A stretch of 64,000 bases of DNA from Myxococcus eversor (GTDB lineage: Bacteria > Myxococcota > Myxococcia > Myxococcales > Myxococcaceae): positions 62,001-126,000 of the forward strand of contig NZ_JAAIXY010000006.1 of the NCBI RefSeq assembly GCF_010894455.1, written 5' to 3'. Each line of letters starts with the position of its first letter. Within the stretch, counting starts at the first letter, position 1. The translations under genes were made by a program, and so were the position numbers. Positions 26,908-35,321 of this stretch are shown here, in pieces. The notes under the pieces were generated by a model. The model was given only the letters and a program-made list of their open reading frames with translations, did no database searches and was not told the origin of the DNA.

Positions 26908-27308
26908 CGGCCCGAGCCTCCACGGCCCGCCACGCGTACGCCAGCATTGTCTTGAGAAGGAGCGGACGCCGACGCGCTGTTTCGCGAGGGCTTGTCAGCG
27001 GACAGCGACACCACCGCGCTGCCGGCGGGCATCGTCATGCCGAGCTGCTCACGCGCCACGCGCTCCAGCCGACCCGGCGCCTTGAGCGTGGCCAGCTCCA
27101 GCTTGAGCCGGTCATTCTCCCGGGTGAGCGAGCGGCTCTCCGACTCCGCGCGCGACAGCCGGTAGCCCATGTCCACCACCATCACCCGGCTGGTGACGTG
27201 GAGCATGCCCACTCCAGCGAAGAGGGAGAACAGGAGGACGGCGGGCAGCAGGTGCAACAGCACCCCCGTCAACGACACGGAGCCACGCGGGGAGGACGCC
27301 TTGCTCAT
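26904..27308 (-). CDS. ftsL: Cell division protein FtsL
   Basis: A 134-residue bitopic protein of the FtsQLB subcomplex that activates FtsWI. It has a short N-terminus, a membrane span at about 16-38 ([20 protein letters not shown]) and a periplasmic coiled coil with heptad-like spacing ([27 protein letters not shown]), then [14 protein letters not shown] as in other FtsL proteins. Sequence identity in this family is always low; topology and the place between rsmH and ftsI make the call. It overlaps rsmH by four bases and ftsI by four bases. Confidence 0.88.
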   Translation of the reverse strand: MSKASSPRGSVSLTGVLLHLLPAVLLFSLFAGVGMLHVTSRVMVVDMGYRLSRAESESRSLTRENDRLKLELATLKAPGRLERVAREQLGMTMPAGSAVVSLSADKPSRNSASASAPSQDNAGVRVAGRGGSGR

Positions 27309-28219
27309 CGTACTTTCTCCAACACGCGCAGGTGCGCGCTTCGAGAGCGGGGGTTGACCGAAATCTCTTCGTCAGAGGCGGCCACGGCCTTCTTCGTCAC
27401 CACGATGAAGTTGCCCACGCTGGCGCAGACGCAGATGGGAAGGCCCGGAGGACAGGTGCAGCGGCCCTCCAGCGTGCGGAAGCCCTCCTTCACCTTGCGG
27501 TCCTCCAGCGAGTGGAAGGAGATGACCGCGGCGCGGCCGCCGACCTTGAGCAGCGTGGGCAACGCGGCCAGGAGCGAGTCCAGCGCCTCCAGCTCCTGGT
27601 TCACCGCCATGCGCAGCGCCTGGAACGTCCGGGTGGCGACGTGGATCCGCGTGGGCCACGCCTTGCGAGGCACCGCGCGCTTGACGACTTCGGCGGCCTC
27701 CAGCGTGCGCGTGGGCAGCGCGCGCTTGAGCTCGCGGGCGATGGGCCGGGCGAAGGGCTCCTCGCCGTACTCCTTGAGGATGAGCGCCAGCTCCGACTCG
27801 TCCGTGGACGCGATGAGCTCCGCGGCGGTGGGGCCATCCGGGCCCATGCGCATGTCCAGCGGGCCGTCCTTCATGAAGGAGAAGCCGCGCTCGGCCACGT
27901 CGAGCTGCGGGGAGGAGACGCCCAGGTCCACCAGCACGCCGTCCACCGGAAGCAGCTCCGCGGCCACGCGGGGCAGGTCCGCGAAGTTGCCGGCGCGGCC
28001 CTGGAAGCGGGGATTGGGCCCCAGGCGGGCGGAGGCGGCGGCGAGCGCCACCGGGTCTCGGTCCACGCCCACCACGGACGCGCCCTGTGCCAGGAGCGCC
28101 TCCGTGTGGCCACCGCCCCCCAGTGTGCCGTCGATGATCACCTTGCCCGCTCCGGCTCGCAGCAGATCCACCGCTTCACGCAGAAGGACGGTCTGGTGCT
28201 GGAAGTCCAAGTCCCCCAC
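27305..28219 (-). CDS. rsmH: 16S rRNA m4C1402 methyltransferase RsmH (MraW)
   Basis: Methylates N4 of C1402 in the ribosomal P site using S-adenosylmethionine. The 304 residues begin [20 protein letters not shown] and contain [16 protein letters not shown] (SAM loop), [22 protein letters not shown] and [17 protein letters not shown], all diagnostic of MraW. The GTG start at 28217-28219 lies four bases after the upstream STAS gene. It overlaps ftsL by four bases. Confidence 0.96.
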   Translation of the reverse strand: MGDLDFQHQTVLLREAVDLLRAGAGKVIIDGTLGGGGHTEALLAQGASVVGVDRDPVALAAASARLGPNPRFQGRAGNFADLPRVAAELLPVDGVLVDLGVSSPQLDVAERGFSFMKDGPLDMRMGPDGPTAAELIASTDESELALILKEYGEEPFARPIARELKRALPTRTLEAAEVVKRAVPRKAWPTRIHVATRTFQALRMAVNQELEALDSLLAALPTLLKVGGRAAVISFHSLEDRKVKEGFRTLEGRCTCPPGLPICVCASVGNFIVVTKKAVAASDEEISVNPRSRSAHLRVLEKVR

Positions 28220-28223
28220 GCGG

Positions 28224-28610
28224 TCAGACGAAGGGAGCCCGCGCGAGTGAAAACGCGGCGCGGGCGTCGTTCATGTGCGGGTAGATTTCAAACGCGTCGT
28301 GCGCGCCCGCCGCCCGGAAGATGGCGGCCAGGTACGGCGACAGTCCGGACAGCTTCAAGTCTCCACCCGTGCGACGGAACGCCTCGGCGCGGGCCATCAG
28401 CGGCTTGACGCCCCGGTAGTTGAGGTGCCCCACCTCGGACAGGTCCAGCACCACCTGACGCACGCCCCGGTGCATCCGCTGGGTGAGCTCGTCGCACAGC
28501 TTCAGCAGGTCCTGCTCGCTCAGCTCGCCCTCCAGCATGAGCGTCTCCACGCGGTCGGTACCCGCCAGCGCGCTCGTCGCCCTCCGCCGGACCTCCAGAA
28601 CCTGATTCAT
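28224..28610 (-). CDS. STAS-domain protein inserted between mraZ and rsmH
   Basis: A 128-residue protein that fits the STAS fold of anti-sigma factor antagonists: [22 protein letters not shown], then [20 protein letters not shown], then [21 protein letters not shown]. In SpoIIAA-like proteins the DSSG loop carries the regulatory serine; here the aligned residues are N64-Y65-R66-G67, so kinase control through that serine is not possible. The ATG follows GAGAGGGTGG. It lies in the mraZ transcript, four bases before rsmH. Role unknown: possibly a partner-binding or spatial protein linked to division. Confidence 0.8.
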   Translation of the reverse strand: MNQVLEVRRRATSALAGTDRVETLMLEGELSEQDLLKLCDELTQRMHRGVRQVVLDLSEVGHLNYRGVKPLMARAEAFRRTGGDLKLSGLSPYLAAIFRAAGAHDAFEIYPHMNDARAAFSLARAPFV

Positions 28611-28656
28611 ACGCGTGCCACCCTCTCGGGACTCCGACCTTCTGTCGACTTTCCGG

Positions 28657-29109
28657 CTATTGGTGCCGCAGCTCGGAAAGCACCTTCATCACGTCCGCGG
28701 AGGCCGCTTCCTGCCGGGCCTCTTCCTGGGCCTTCGCCCAACCCTCGCGGCTCCAAAGTTCGATCACCTTCACCATCCCCGCCCACACCACGTCCTTCTC
28801 CAGCCCCGCATACGTCCTGAGCGACGGCGGAATCAGCAGCCGCCCCAGCCTGTCCAGCGGGCACTCCTGAGCGCTGGCCACGTACAGGCGCATCAGCGTC
28901 TTCACCCCGGGCTCCATCGGATTGCGCCGCGCGAGGGACGCCTCGAGCGCCTCCCACTCCCGCACCGGGTAGGCGTGGAGGCACCGGTCCAGGGCCGTGG
29001 TGATGATGAGCCGCTCGTCATAGGCCCCCACCAAGGTCTCCCGGAGCTTCGCCGGGAGGCTGGTCCGCCCCTTCGCGTCGATCTGGTGCTCATAGACGCC
29101 TCGGAACAC
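28657..29109 (-). CDS. mraZ: Transcriptional regulator MraZ
   Basis: An AbrB-like DNA-binding protein with two swapped-hairpin domains that forms rings and regulates the dcw operon. The 150 residues begin [23 protein letters not shown], and the second half repeats the motif as [21 protein letters not shown]; the DxKGR and DxxGR pair is diagnostic. GTG at 29107-29109 is the start. It is the first gene of the cluster, preceded by promoter and MraZ-box candidates. Confidence 0.95.
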   Translation of the reverse strand: MFRGVYEHQIDAKGRTSLPAKLRETLVGAYDERLIITTALDRCLHAYPVREWEALEASLARRNPMEPGVKTLMRLYVASAQECPLDRLGRLLIPPSLRTYAGLEKDVVWAGMVKVIELWSREGWAKAQEEARQEAASADVMKVLSELRHQ

Positions 29110-29149
29110 GGGGGATGATCCACCTTTTCAGCCCTTCAGGGGATGAAGC

Positions 29150-29174
29150 TCCACTCCTTCCCACTTCTTGCCAC
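29150..29174 (-). promoter_or_regulatory. Three MraZ-type direct repeats
   Basis: On the minus strand GTGGC, GTGGG and GTGGA (29174-29170, 29164-29160, 29154-29150) are separated by exactly five bases each. Three direct repeats of TGGGN-type boxes at ten-base period are the known MraZ binding pattern in E. coli. They lie just downstream of the promoter candidate and about 40 bases before the mraZ start, as expected for autoregulation. Confidence 0.75.
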
Positions 29175-29186
29175 TACCGGGCGGCA

Positions 29187-29215
29187 TTCATACGCGGCCC
29201 CCTAGGGGGGGTCAA
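29187..29215 (-). promoter_or_regulatory. Promoter candidate for the dcw cluster (mraZ promoter)
   Basis: On the minus strand TTGACC (29215-29210, five of six matches) and TATGAA (29192-29187, four of six) are spaced by 17 bases. The expected start near 29180 places the MraZ boxes in the first 30 transcribed bases. The spacer contains a CCCCCTAGGGGG palindrome. Confidence 0.65.
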
Positions 29216-29373
29216 GAAAGCGCAACAGGTTGGAACACGCCGCCAGTGGGTTCCCGACATCCAGACAACCCGTCACACCTGGAAGGTCAGGTGTTTGGCG
29301 CATCGCGGCGCCCTACCCATGGGGAGGGGGCAAACTTGAGCTGGCTCGGGGAAGAGCGCAGAGTGACGGGCGC

Positions 29374-30081
29374 GTGAACACGAACGTGCGACTGAAGGTG
29401 GCCTACAAGAGCCCGCAGTCCCTGGTGGGGGAATACACGCGCAGCGTAGGTCAAGGTGGCGCCACGCTCCAGACGCGTCGCAGTCTCCCGCTGGGGACTC
29501 GCTTCACTTTCGAGCTGCATGCCGGAGGTCTGCCCCGCCCCGTGGAGGTCCTGGGCGAGGTGGTGCAGGTGGAGCCCCGCGAGGAGCGCAACTACCTGGT
29601 CACCGTGCGCTATGGGGCCAGTGAGGACCGCACCGCGCTGGACGCCGTGCTCCAGCGGATCTTCGCCGCCCAGGAGCAGGAGGGGCTGCGGCGCTTTCCC
29701 CGGCTCCCGCTGCACCTGCGCGCGCTGGAGGCCACGCCCCTGTCGCCGACGTTCCTCGTCCGGGATATCTCCCGCGGCGGCGTGGGGCTGGAGGTGATGG
29801 CGCCCACCCTGCCCCGCCACGTGCGCGTGGGCACGCCCTTCCTGTTGGAGATGGACCTGACGGGCGGCTCGCTGCTGTTGCACGGCGAGGTGGTGTGGAC
29901 GTCGTCGGTGCCCCGGAAGAACGCCACCGAGGCGACGCCGGGCTTCGGCGCGACGTTCGGCAGGCTGCGAGCGCCGATGCAGCAGCGGCTGGATGCGCTG
30001 CTCGCGCTGGAGTCACTGCCCCCCGCGCCCTGGAAGGCGCGGGTGAGCTTTGGCATGGACGCCGTGACGCGGATGCCGTGA
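29374..30081 (+). CDS. Protein with two PilZ-like domains (probable cyclic di-GMP effector)
   Basis: A 235-residue cytoplasmic protein. The N-terminal half (about 1-95; NVRLKVAYKSPQSLVGEYTRSVGQGGATLQT) resembles the PilZ-like paralogous domain common in myxobacteria. The C-terminal half has the cyclic di-GMP motifs RRFPR (RxxxR) and DISRGGVGLE (DxSxxG), so it should bind the nucleotide. GTG at 29374 is chosen because the domain begins there; the frame is open upstream into the mraZ promoter region, and no strong ribosome binding site is seen. It is divergent from mraZ. Effector target unknown. Confidence 0.8.
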   Translation: MNTNVRLKVAYKSPQSLVGEYTRSVGQGGATLQTRRSLPLGTRFTFELHAGGLPRPVEVLGEVVQVEPREERNYLVTVRYGASEDRTALDAVLQRIFAAQEQEGLRRFPRLPLHLRALEATPLSPTFLVRDISRGGVGLEVMAPTLPRHVRVGTPFLLEMDLTGGSLLLHGEVVWTSSVPRKNATEATPGFGATFGRLRAPMQQRLDALLALESLPPAPWKARVSFGMDAVTRMP

Positions 30082-30091
30082 CGGTGCTTCG

Positions 30092-31894
30092 CTACTCCGT
30101 GAAGGGGTAGCCGCCGGCGGACTCGATGGCGGCCACCACCGTCTCGCGCAGCTCCGCGGGGTTGTACGGCGTGAAGAGGTCCAGCGTGGCAAGCCGCTTC
30201 AGCTCCGTGTCCAGCGCGTCTCCCTGGAGCGTCGCGCACAGCGCTCGGCGCGTCCTGTCGTAGGAGCGGGGGATGCTGTCGAACGCGAACAGGCGCACCA
30301 GCGCCAACCGCACAGGGTCCAACGCTCCGCCGGCCGCCGCCTGACGCGTGCGCGTCACCAGCGAGTCCAGGGCGAAGGCGTCCATCACCACGTCGGAGAG
30401 CGCGGCGAGCACCTCCTGGTGCTGCTCCAGCTCCGGGCCGAACTTCTCCGCCGCCACGCGCAGGCCGTGGAGGGCCAGGCGCTTGGCGACCTCGGCGGCC
30501 ACTTCCTGCGGGGCCAGCGCGTCATTCGTTCGAGCCTGGGGCTTCTCGCCTCGCGCCAGCTCCTCCGCCACGTTGCCCGCCATGGCGAACAGCGGCAGGT
30601 CGCCCTTCACCGCGCGCTTGAGGAGCATGCCGGTGATGAGCATGCGGTTGATTTCGTTGGTGCCCTCGAAGATGCGGTTGATGCGCGCGTCGCGGTAGGC
30701 GCGCTCGACGGGGTACTCCTCGATGTAGCCCGCGCCGCCGTGCAGTTGCACCGCGTCGTCCACCACGTGTCCCAGGGCCTCCGAGCCGTACACCTTCATG
30801 ATGGAGGACTCGATGGCGTACTCCTCCACTGCGGCCAGGAGATGCCCCTCGTAGTCGGGGGCGGACTTGTCGCGAGCGGCGAGGCGCGCGTCGACGAGGC
30901 CCGTGGTGCGGTAGGTCATGCTCTCCAGCGCGTAGATGAGCGCGGCCATGCGCGCCAGCTTCTCGCGCGACAGCGGGAAGCGGACGATGGGCGTGCCGAA
31001 CTGCTTGCGCTCCTGCACGAAGCGCAGCGCGTTGCCGAGCTGGAGCTTCATGCCCCCGAGCACGCCCGCGCCCAGCTTCAAGCGGCCGTAGTTGAGGATG
31101 TTGAAGGCAATCTTGTGGCCCTTGCCCACCTCGCCCAGCAGGTTCTCCGCCGGGACTCGCGCGTCCTCGAAGTAGAGCGGGCACGTGGACGAGCCACGGA
31201 TGCCCATCTTGTGCTCCTCGGGCCCCACCGTGAGGCCCGGGGTGTCCTTCTCCACGATGAAGCCGGTGAACTTGTCGCCATCCACCTTGGCGAAGACGAT
31301 GAAGACGTCCGCGAAGGCCGCGTTGGTGATGTAGAGCTTGGAGCCGTTGAGAATCCAGTGCTTGCCGTCCGGCGAGCGCACCGCCTTCGTCTTCGCGCCC
31401 AGCGCGTCACTGCCGCTGCCCTGCTCCGTGAGGGCGTACGCCGCCACCCACTCGCCGGTGCCCAGCTTCGGCAGGTACTTCGCCTTCTGCGCGGCGTTGC
31501 CGAACCAGACGATGGGCAGCGAGCCGATGCCGGTGTGCGCGCCGAACGTCACGGACCAGGAGCCGTTGAGGCTCATCGCCTCCGCGAGCAAGAGCGACGT
31601 GGTCTTGTCCAGGCCGGTGCCGCCGTAGGCTTCCGGGATGTCCACGCTGAGCAGGCCGAGCTCTCCCGCGTGGCGCAGCAGCTCGCGCAGCAGCGCGTTG
31701 TCCTTGTGCTCGATTCGAGCGGCCTGGGGCAGCACCTGCTCCCGGCTGAACTGGAGCGCCGTGCGGAAGAAGAGGCGCTGCTCCTCGGTGAAGGTCTCCG
31801 GCGTGACGAAGCGGGAGGTGCCGACCTCCTGGAAGAGGAAGGCCCCTCCGGTGGGAATTTCCTTCGACGCGGCGGGCTCATTGACTGCGGCCAT
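30092..31894 (-). CDS. Acyl-CoA dehydrogenase (long-chain type with C-terminal extension)
   Basis: An FAD enzyme that forms the 2,3-double bond of acyl-CoA in beta-oxidation. The 600 residues have the N-terminal helical domain, AYALTEQGSGSD (FAD and substrate motif), a beta domain ending near GKGHKIAFNILNYGRLKLGAG, HGGAGYIEEYPVERAYRDARINRIFEGT with the catalytic Glu of FEGTNEI, and about 180 further residues as in VLCAD/ACAD9-type enzymes (a simple enzyme is about 380). The ATG at 31892-31894 follows GGGAGGT. It stands alone and is convergent with the PilZ gene. Confidence 0.92.
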   Translation of the reverse strand: MAAVNEPAASKEIPTGGAFLFQEVGTSRFVTPETFTEEQRLFFRTALQFSREQVLPQAARIEHKDNALLRELLRHAGELGLLSVDIPEAYGGTGLDKTTSLLLAEAMSLNGSWSVTFGAHTGIGSLPIVWFGNAAQKAKYLPKLGTGEWVAAYALTEQGSGSDALGAKTKAVRSPDGKHWILNGSKLYITNAAFADVFIVFAKVDGDKFTGFIVEKDTPGLTVGPEEHKMGIRGSSTCPLYFEDARVPAENLLGEVGKGHKIAFNILNYGRLKLGAGVLGGMKLQLGNALRFVQERKQFGTPIVRFPLSREKLARMAALIYALESMTYRTTGLVDARLAARDKSAPDYEGHLLAAVEEYAIESSIMKVYGSEALGHVVDDAVQLHGGAGYIEEYPVERAYRDARINRIFEGTNEINRMLITGMLLKRAVKGDLPLFAMAGNVAEELARGEKPQARTNDALAPQEVAAEVAKRLALHGLRVAAEKFGPELEQHQEVLAALSDVVMDAFALDSLVTRTRQAAAGGALDPVRLALVRLFAFDSIPRSYDRTRRALCATLQGDALDTELKRLATLDLFTPYNPAELRETVVAAIESAGGYPFTE

Positions 31895-32203
31895 CGATGA
31901 CCTCCCAAGATGCGCGGAGGGCCTTGCTTTCCGTCGAGCGGAGACGCGGCCCATCCTCGGCAAGCTATGAAGTGCCGCATCATAGGAGGAGTGGCGAGCA
32001 GGCCAGCCCTTTTCTCTCGGGCGGTTTCGCCAGGCGGTCTTGAACCGGAGCACCGAGGTGACATCCGAGCATTCCGCTGAGCGGAACCGCCTCGCCGTGC
32101 GCCGAGGACACGGACCCACCGTGCCTTCGGCGCGTGAAGCGCTCGCGGTGTCGCTCGTCATGGAGCGCAACGGCCACGCCGTGTCAGGGCTGTCGGTGAC
32201 GGC
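31895..32203. other. Intergenic region, no gene seen
   Basis: These 309 bases lie upstream of the acyl-CoA dehydrogenase gene. They contain TATGAT at 31984-31979 on the minus strand, a good -10 match about 85 bases before the start, but no matching -35 at the right distance. I see no coding region. Confidence 0.5.
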
Positions 32204-33499
32204 TCATTTCGCCGGGCAGCCCGGCGAACCCGGGAACGGCGACCACCCCCGGCTACAGGCGGTGGCGCTGAGCTGGTTGAGCCGGGACATCACATCCTTG
32301 GTCTGGAGGGCGGGGAGGAGCTGCCCTTCAATCAACGCGGCCTTGAAGGCGGGCGTCGTCGCGACATCGAGGAGCACCCCTCTCGCGCGAGCGAAAACCA
32401 CCAGCTCGTCATAGACGGCGGAGAGCGCGGCGATGGTCGTGCGGTCCTGGGGACTGAGCTGGGAGAAGTCGACGCCAATCTCATACAGGTGTCGCAAGGC
32501 GTGGAGCCCCTGTCCACATTCGTAGCCGATGAAGTCCTCGCGGAAACCACCGTCGATGGGATTGGGCCCCGCAACCACGGCCTGGTCCGTACAGACGTGG
32601 TGGGAGATGCGGTCACCCAGCGCGTGCAGATAGATGCCGAGCCGCGCGTCCTCCACATGGGCCGAGCTTCCGCCCACCCACGCATCGAACCCGGTGGCGA
32701 GCACGTTCGGCGTGCTGCCATCGGAAGACACGGACAACACCTGCGTCCCCGTGGCCAGCGTGAAGGGAATCGAAGCGGCCACACCAAACAATCCGATGAG
32801 CCCTCGCACCGGCACGGACTGGCCACCGTCGTCCGTGTAGCAGGCCGGACCCGTGGACAGGTCCCCGCCCGGACTCGGCACCGTCAGGCCCGCGGTGCAC
32901 AACGGCGCGGTGGTGCCCGTGCCCGCCATCGCCCAGGCACGGATGTGCGTGAGCATCCCTTCGGTGTCCGCGTCGTTGACCTCCGGCTTGAGGCCATTCA
33001 CTCCTGGGAATGGCACCGCCGAGCCCCCGCTGCGAGGCGCCAGGTAATGGTAGAGGACACCACCCGTCTTGAGGTCGGTGCGCACCAGCCCACTGATGTC
33101 GACGGTGGTCAGCGCCGCCGCCTCCGGGACGGGCTGCCCATGGATGTCGCGAGGGATGAACTGGCCCAGGTCCGTGGCCTCGTTGTAGGCGGCAATCCAA
33201 TACGCATCGGAGAAGGAGAAGCCCACCGCCCGCGCCAACAGGTAGGTGGCATCCGAGTGGACGACGCTCCGGCCGCCATTGAATTGGGACGGGGCATTCG
33301 TCAGGACGGCCAGGGACTCGGCCCGGCACCGTGCACTCGTGGGCTCCCGGAGCGAACAGCTCGACGGCAGGTTCGTGCAGTTCGCCACCGTCCCCGCGCC
33401 CAGCGGGTAGCACACGTCTTCAGCGAAGGCCCAGGCCCCCGTCGGCACCAGGGCCGCCATCATCACCACGCCACACCACCACATCGGTCGATTCCGCAT
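32204..33499 (-). CDS. Secreted protein with phospholipase C/S1-P1-like His/Asp pattern
   Basis: A 431-residue exported protein of uncertain function. Signal peptide 1-24 (MWWCGVVMMAALVPTGAWA). A Cys-rich stretch follows (Cys at 30, 41, 48 and 58), then HSDATYLLARAVGFSFSDAYWIAAYNEATD (81-110) and, near residue 290, LGIYLHALGDRISHH. The HxLGD pattern followed by His, together with the early His/Asp helix, recalls zinc-dependent phospholipase C and S1/P1 nucleases, where these residues hold zinc. That is an inference from spacing only. The ATG at 33497-33499 follows GGAGGT; fifteen in-frame codons upstream are unlikely to be used. Confidence 0.6.
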   Translation of the reverse strand: MRNRPMWWCGVVMMAALVPTGAWAFAEDVCYPLGAGTVANCTNLPSSCSLREPTSARCRAESLAVLTNAPSQFNGGRSVVHSDATYLLARAVGFSFSDAYWIAAYNEATDLGQFIPRDIHGQPVPEAAALTTVDISGLVRTDLKTGGVLYHYLAPRSGGSAVPFPGVNGLKPEVNDADTEGMLTHIRAWAMAGTGTTAPLCTAGLTVPSPGGDLSTGPACYTDDGGQSVPVRGLIGLFGVAASIPFTLATGTQVLSVSSDGSTPNVLATGFDAWVGGSSAHVEDARLGIYLHALGDRISHHVCTDQAVVAGPNPIDGGFREDFIGYECGQGLHALRHLYEIGVDFSQLSPQDRTTIAALSAVYDELVVFARARGVLLDVATTPAFKAALIEGQLLPALQTKDVMSRLNQLSATACSRGWSPFPGSPGCPAK

Positions 33500-34007
33500 G
33501 GATTGACCTCCGAGAGGAGACCGGGCCACCAGCCCGGTCCGCATGGACTGACACGATTCGAAACGGGGCCGGTGTCGACATGGCGAGCGCGCCAGTCCAC
33601 ACCCCGCGCCGTTGAGACGTCATCGAAAGCGAGGCGGTGAGGAGGGCACCAGGATTGAAGCTCCGCGCCGCGATGGCTCGCGGCAATCCTCCCGCGAGGC
33701 TTTCGGGTAGCCGGAAACGAACACCGTTCCGCTGACACCCGACGCCTCGGTTGGTTGCTCATTCCCCGGCATGGGCATACCGCCCACCGGCGCCACGCGC
33801 GTGTCCACGGAGACATCGACGCTCAGGCACCCTCCCCCGCGCGAAGAACCCCGCGGGGAGGTGGCTGCCCCGCCGTCATTCCCGCGTGATTGTGCCGTGA
33901 GGGACAGTTGCGTCCGCCAGTTCGGGCCCTCGCCATTCACAGTGACCACCCATGCGTCCTCACTTCAAACAGGGGCCCCTTTCCGCTCCTGTGAATGGGG
34001 AGCTGTC
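33500..34007. other. Divergent intergenic region between two secreted-protein genes
   Basis: 508 bases should hold promoters for both flanking genes, but I found no convincing -35/-10 pair. A minus-strand frame at 33620-33949 (109 codons, GTG start behind GAGGA) has partly gene-like codon use but no recognisable features; I leave it as a very weak candidate. Confidence 0.4.
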
Positions 34008-35318
34008 ATGCGGATGAGAACGCAGGTGTTGTCGTGGCTGTGCGTCATGGGCGTCATCGCGAGCGGCGCACGGGCGATTGCCGCCGAGCCGCTCGTGGGA
34101 GGCCTGTCGTGGGCCCATCAGCTCAGCGGACCCGGCGAAGAGAGCGGACGGATTGCCTCCTCCAAGGACGGCGGATTCGTGTCCTTCGTCAACTTCACCG
34201 GCAGCATCAACGTGGGCGCGGGCCCCATCCAAGCCCCCGGAGGTCCGACGGACCAGGCCGTCGCGCTCATCCGCCATGATGCCGCCGGCAAGCCGAGCGT
34301 CATCCGCGTCATCAGCGGGCTCTACGCCTTTCGTCATGCGGTGGATGCGCAGGGCAACATCGTCATCATCGTCGAGGCCATCGGCGTCAGTCCTGGCAGC
34401 AGCCTGTTCAGCGAAGGCTTCCAGTTGGTGAAGCTCGACGCCAATGGCCGACTGCTCTGGCTGCGCCCCATCCCCAGCTCGGACATCTGGGTGCAGACGC
34501 TGGTGACGGACCGCGACGGCAACATCGGCATCGGCGGCTACGTCGTCAGAGATGCCAGCCCCCGGTTCGCCTTCTACAAGCACAGCCCGGAGGGCGTGAG
34601 GCTGTGGAGCTTCGTCGACGTGAATGCGTTCCAGAGCCTCGCGCGCGCCGCCGCCGTCGACAGCGAGGGCAACTTCTACGTGGGCGGAGACGCCTATGGC
34701 ACCACCAGCATCGCGGAGCCCTACCTCGTCAGCCTCTCCCCCAGCGGTCAGCCGCGCTGGCGTCGTCGACTGCTCGGCGCGCTGGGCTTCGCCTATGGCG
34801 TGGCCGCCCACGGCAACCGCGTGGTGATGGTTGGCACGTACGCCAACTCCTTCACCTTCGCGGGGCAGTCCCACGCCTCCACCGGCAACCTGGGCATCGA
34901 CCAGGACGCGTTCGTCGCCGCCTGGACTCTTGATGGCGAGGAGCGCTGGGCGTGGAACTTCGGCTTCGATATCGAGAGCGTCGCCATGGACGAGCGCGAC
35001 GGCGTCACCGTCGTCGGGGGCTATCAGGCGGGCAGCTCGGACCTGGGCATCCTGGGCCCGCTGGCCGGCAATCCGTCGAGCGCCGCCAACGTCTACGTCG
35101 CGAAGTTCGACCGCCTCCAGGGCCAGCGCCGCTGGGTGCAGAGCTTCCCCAGCGGCCTGGACCGCAGCTCGCCGGGTCTCGACGCGGCTTCCGTCGCTGT
35201 CTCCAAGGATGGCCGCGCCGCGGTCCTCGGCCTCTTCCACGACACGCTCAAGGTGGGCCCGAACACGTGGACCGCGAACGGCTGGTCGGACCTGTTCCTG
35301 TTCAACTTCGAGCCCTGA
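34008..35318 (+). CDS. Secreted beta-propeller-like protein
   Basis: A 436-residue exported protein. Signal peptide about 1-26 (VLSWLCVMGVIASGARAIAAEP). The rest is made of repeated blade-like units in which an aromatic strand is followed by a Gly-rich turn: NGRLLWLRPIPS, DRDGNIGIGGYV, EGVRLWSFVDV, DSEGNFYVGGDAYG, SGQPRWRRRLLG, DGEERWAWNFGF. This is the pattern of SBBP/PQQ-type propellers, common in myxobacterial secretomes. The ATG at 34008 follows GGGGAG. Its ligand or role cannot be told from the sequence. It is divergent from the putative phospholipase-like gene. Confidence 0.75.
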   Translation: MRMRTQVLSWLCVMGVIASGARAIAAEPLVGGLSWAHQLSGPGEESGRIASSKDGGFVSFVNFTGSINVGAGPIQAPGGPTDQAVALIRHDAAGKPSVIRVISGLYAFRHAVDAQGNIVIIVEAIGVSPGSSLFSEGFQLVKLDANGRLLWLRPIPSSDIWVQTLVTDRDGNIGIGGYVVRDASPRFAFYKHSPEGVRLWSFVDVNAFQSLARAAAVDSEGNFYVGGDAYGTTSIAEPYLVSLSPSGQPRWRRRLLGALGFAYGVAAHGNRVVMVGTYANSFTFAGQSHASTGNLGIDQDAFVAAWTLDGEERWAWNFGFDIESVAMDERDGVTVVGGYQAGSSDLGILGPLAGNPSSAANVYVAKFDRLQGQRRWVQSFPSGLDRSSPGLDAASVAVSKDGRAAVLGLFHDTLKVGPNTWTANGWSDLFLFNFEP

Positions 35319-35321
35319 ACG

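Noticed and set aside
33620..33949. 109-codon minus-strand frame in the divergent region
   Set aside because: A GAGGA precedes its GTG and codon use is partly gene-like, but there is no domain, signal peptide or supporting context. It could be revisited if conserved in relatives.
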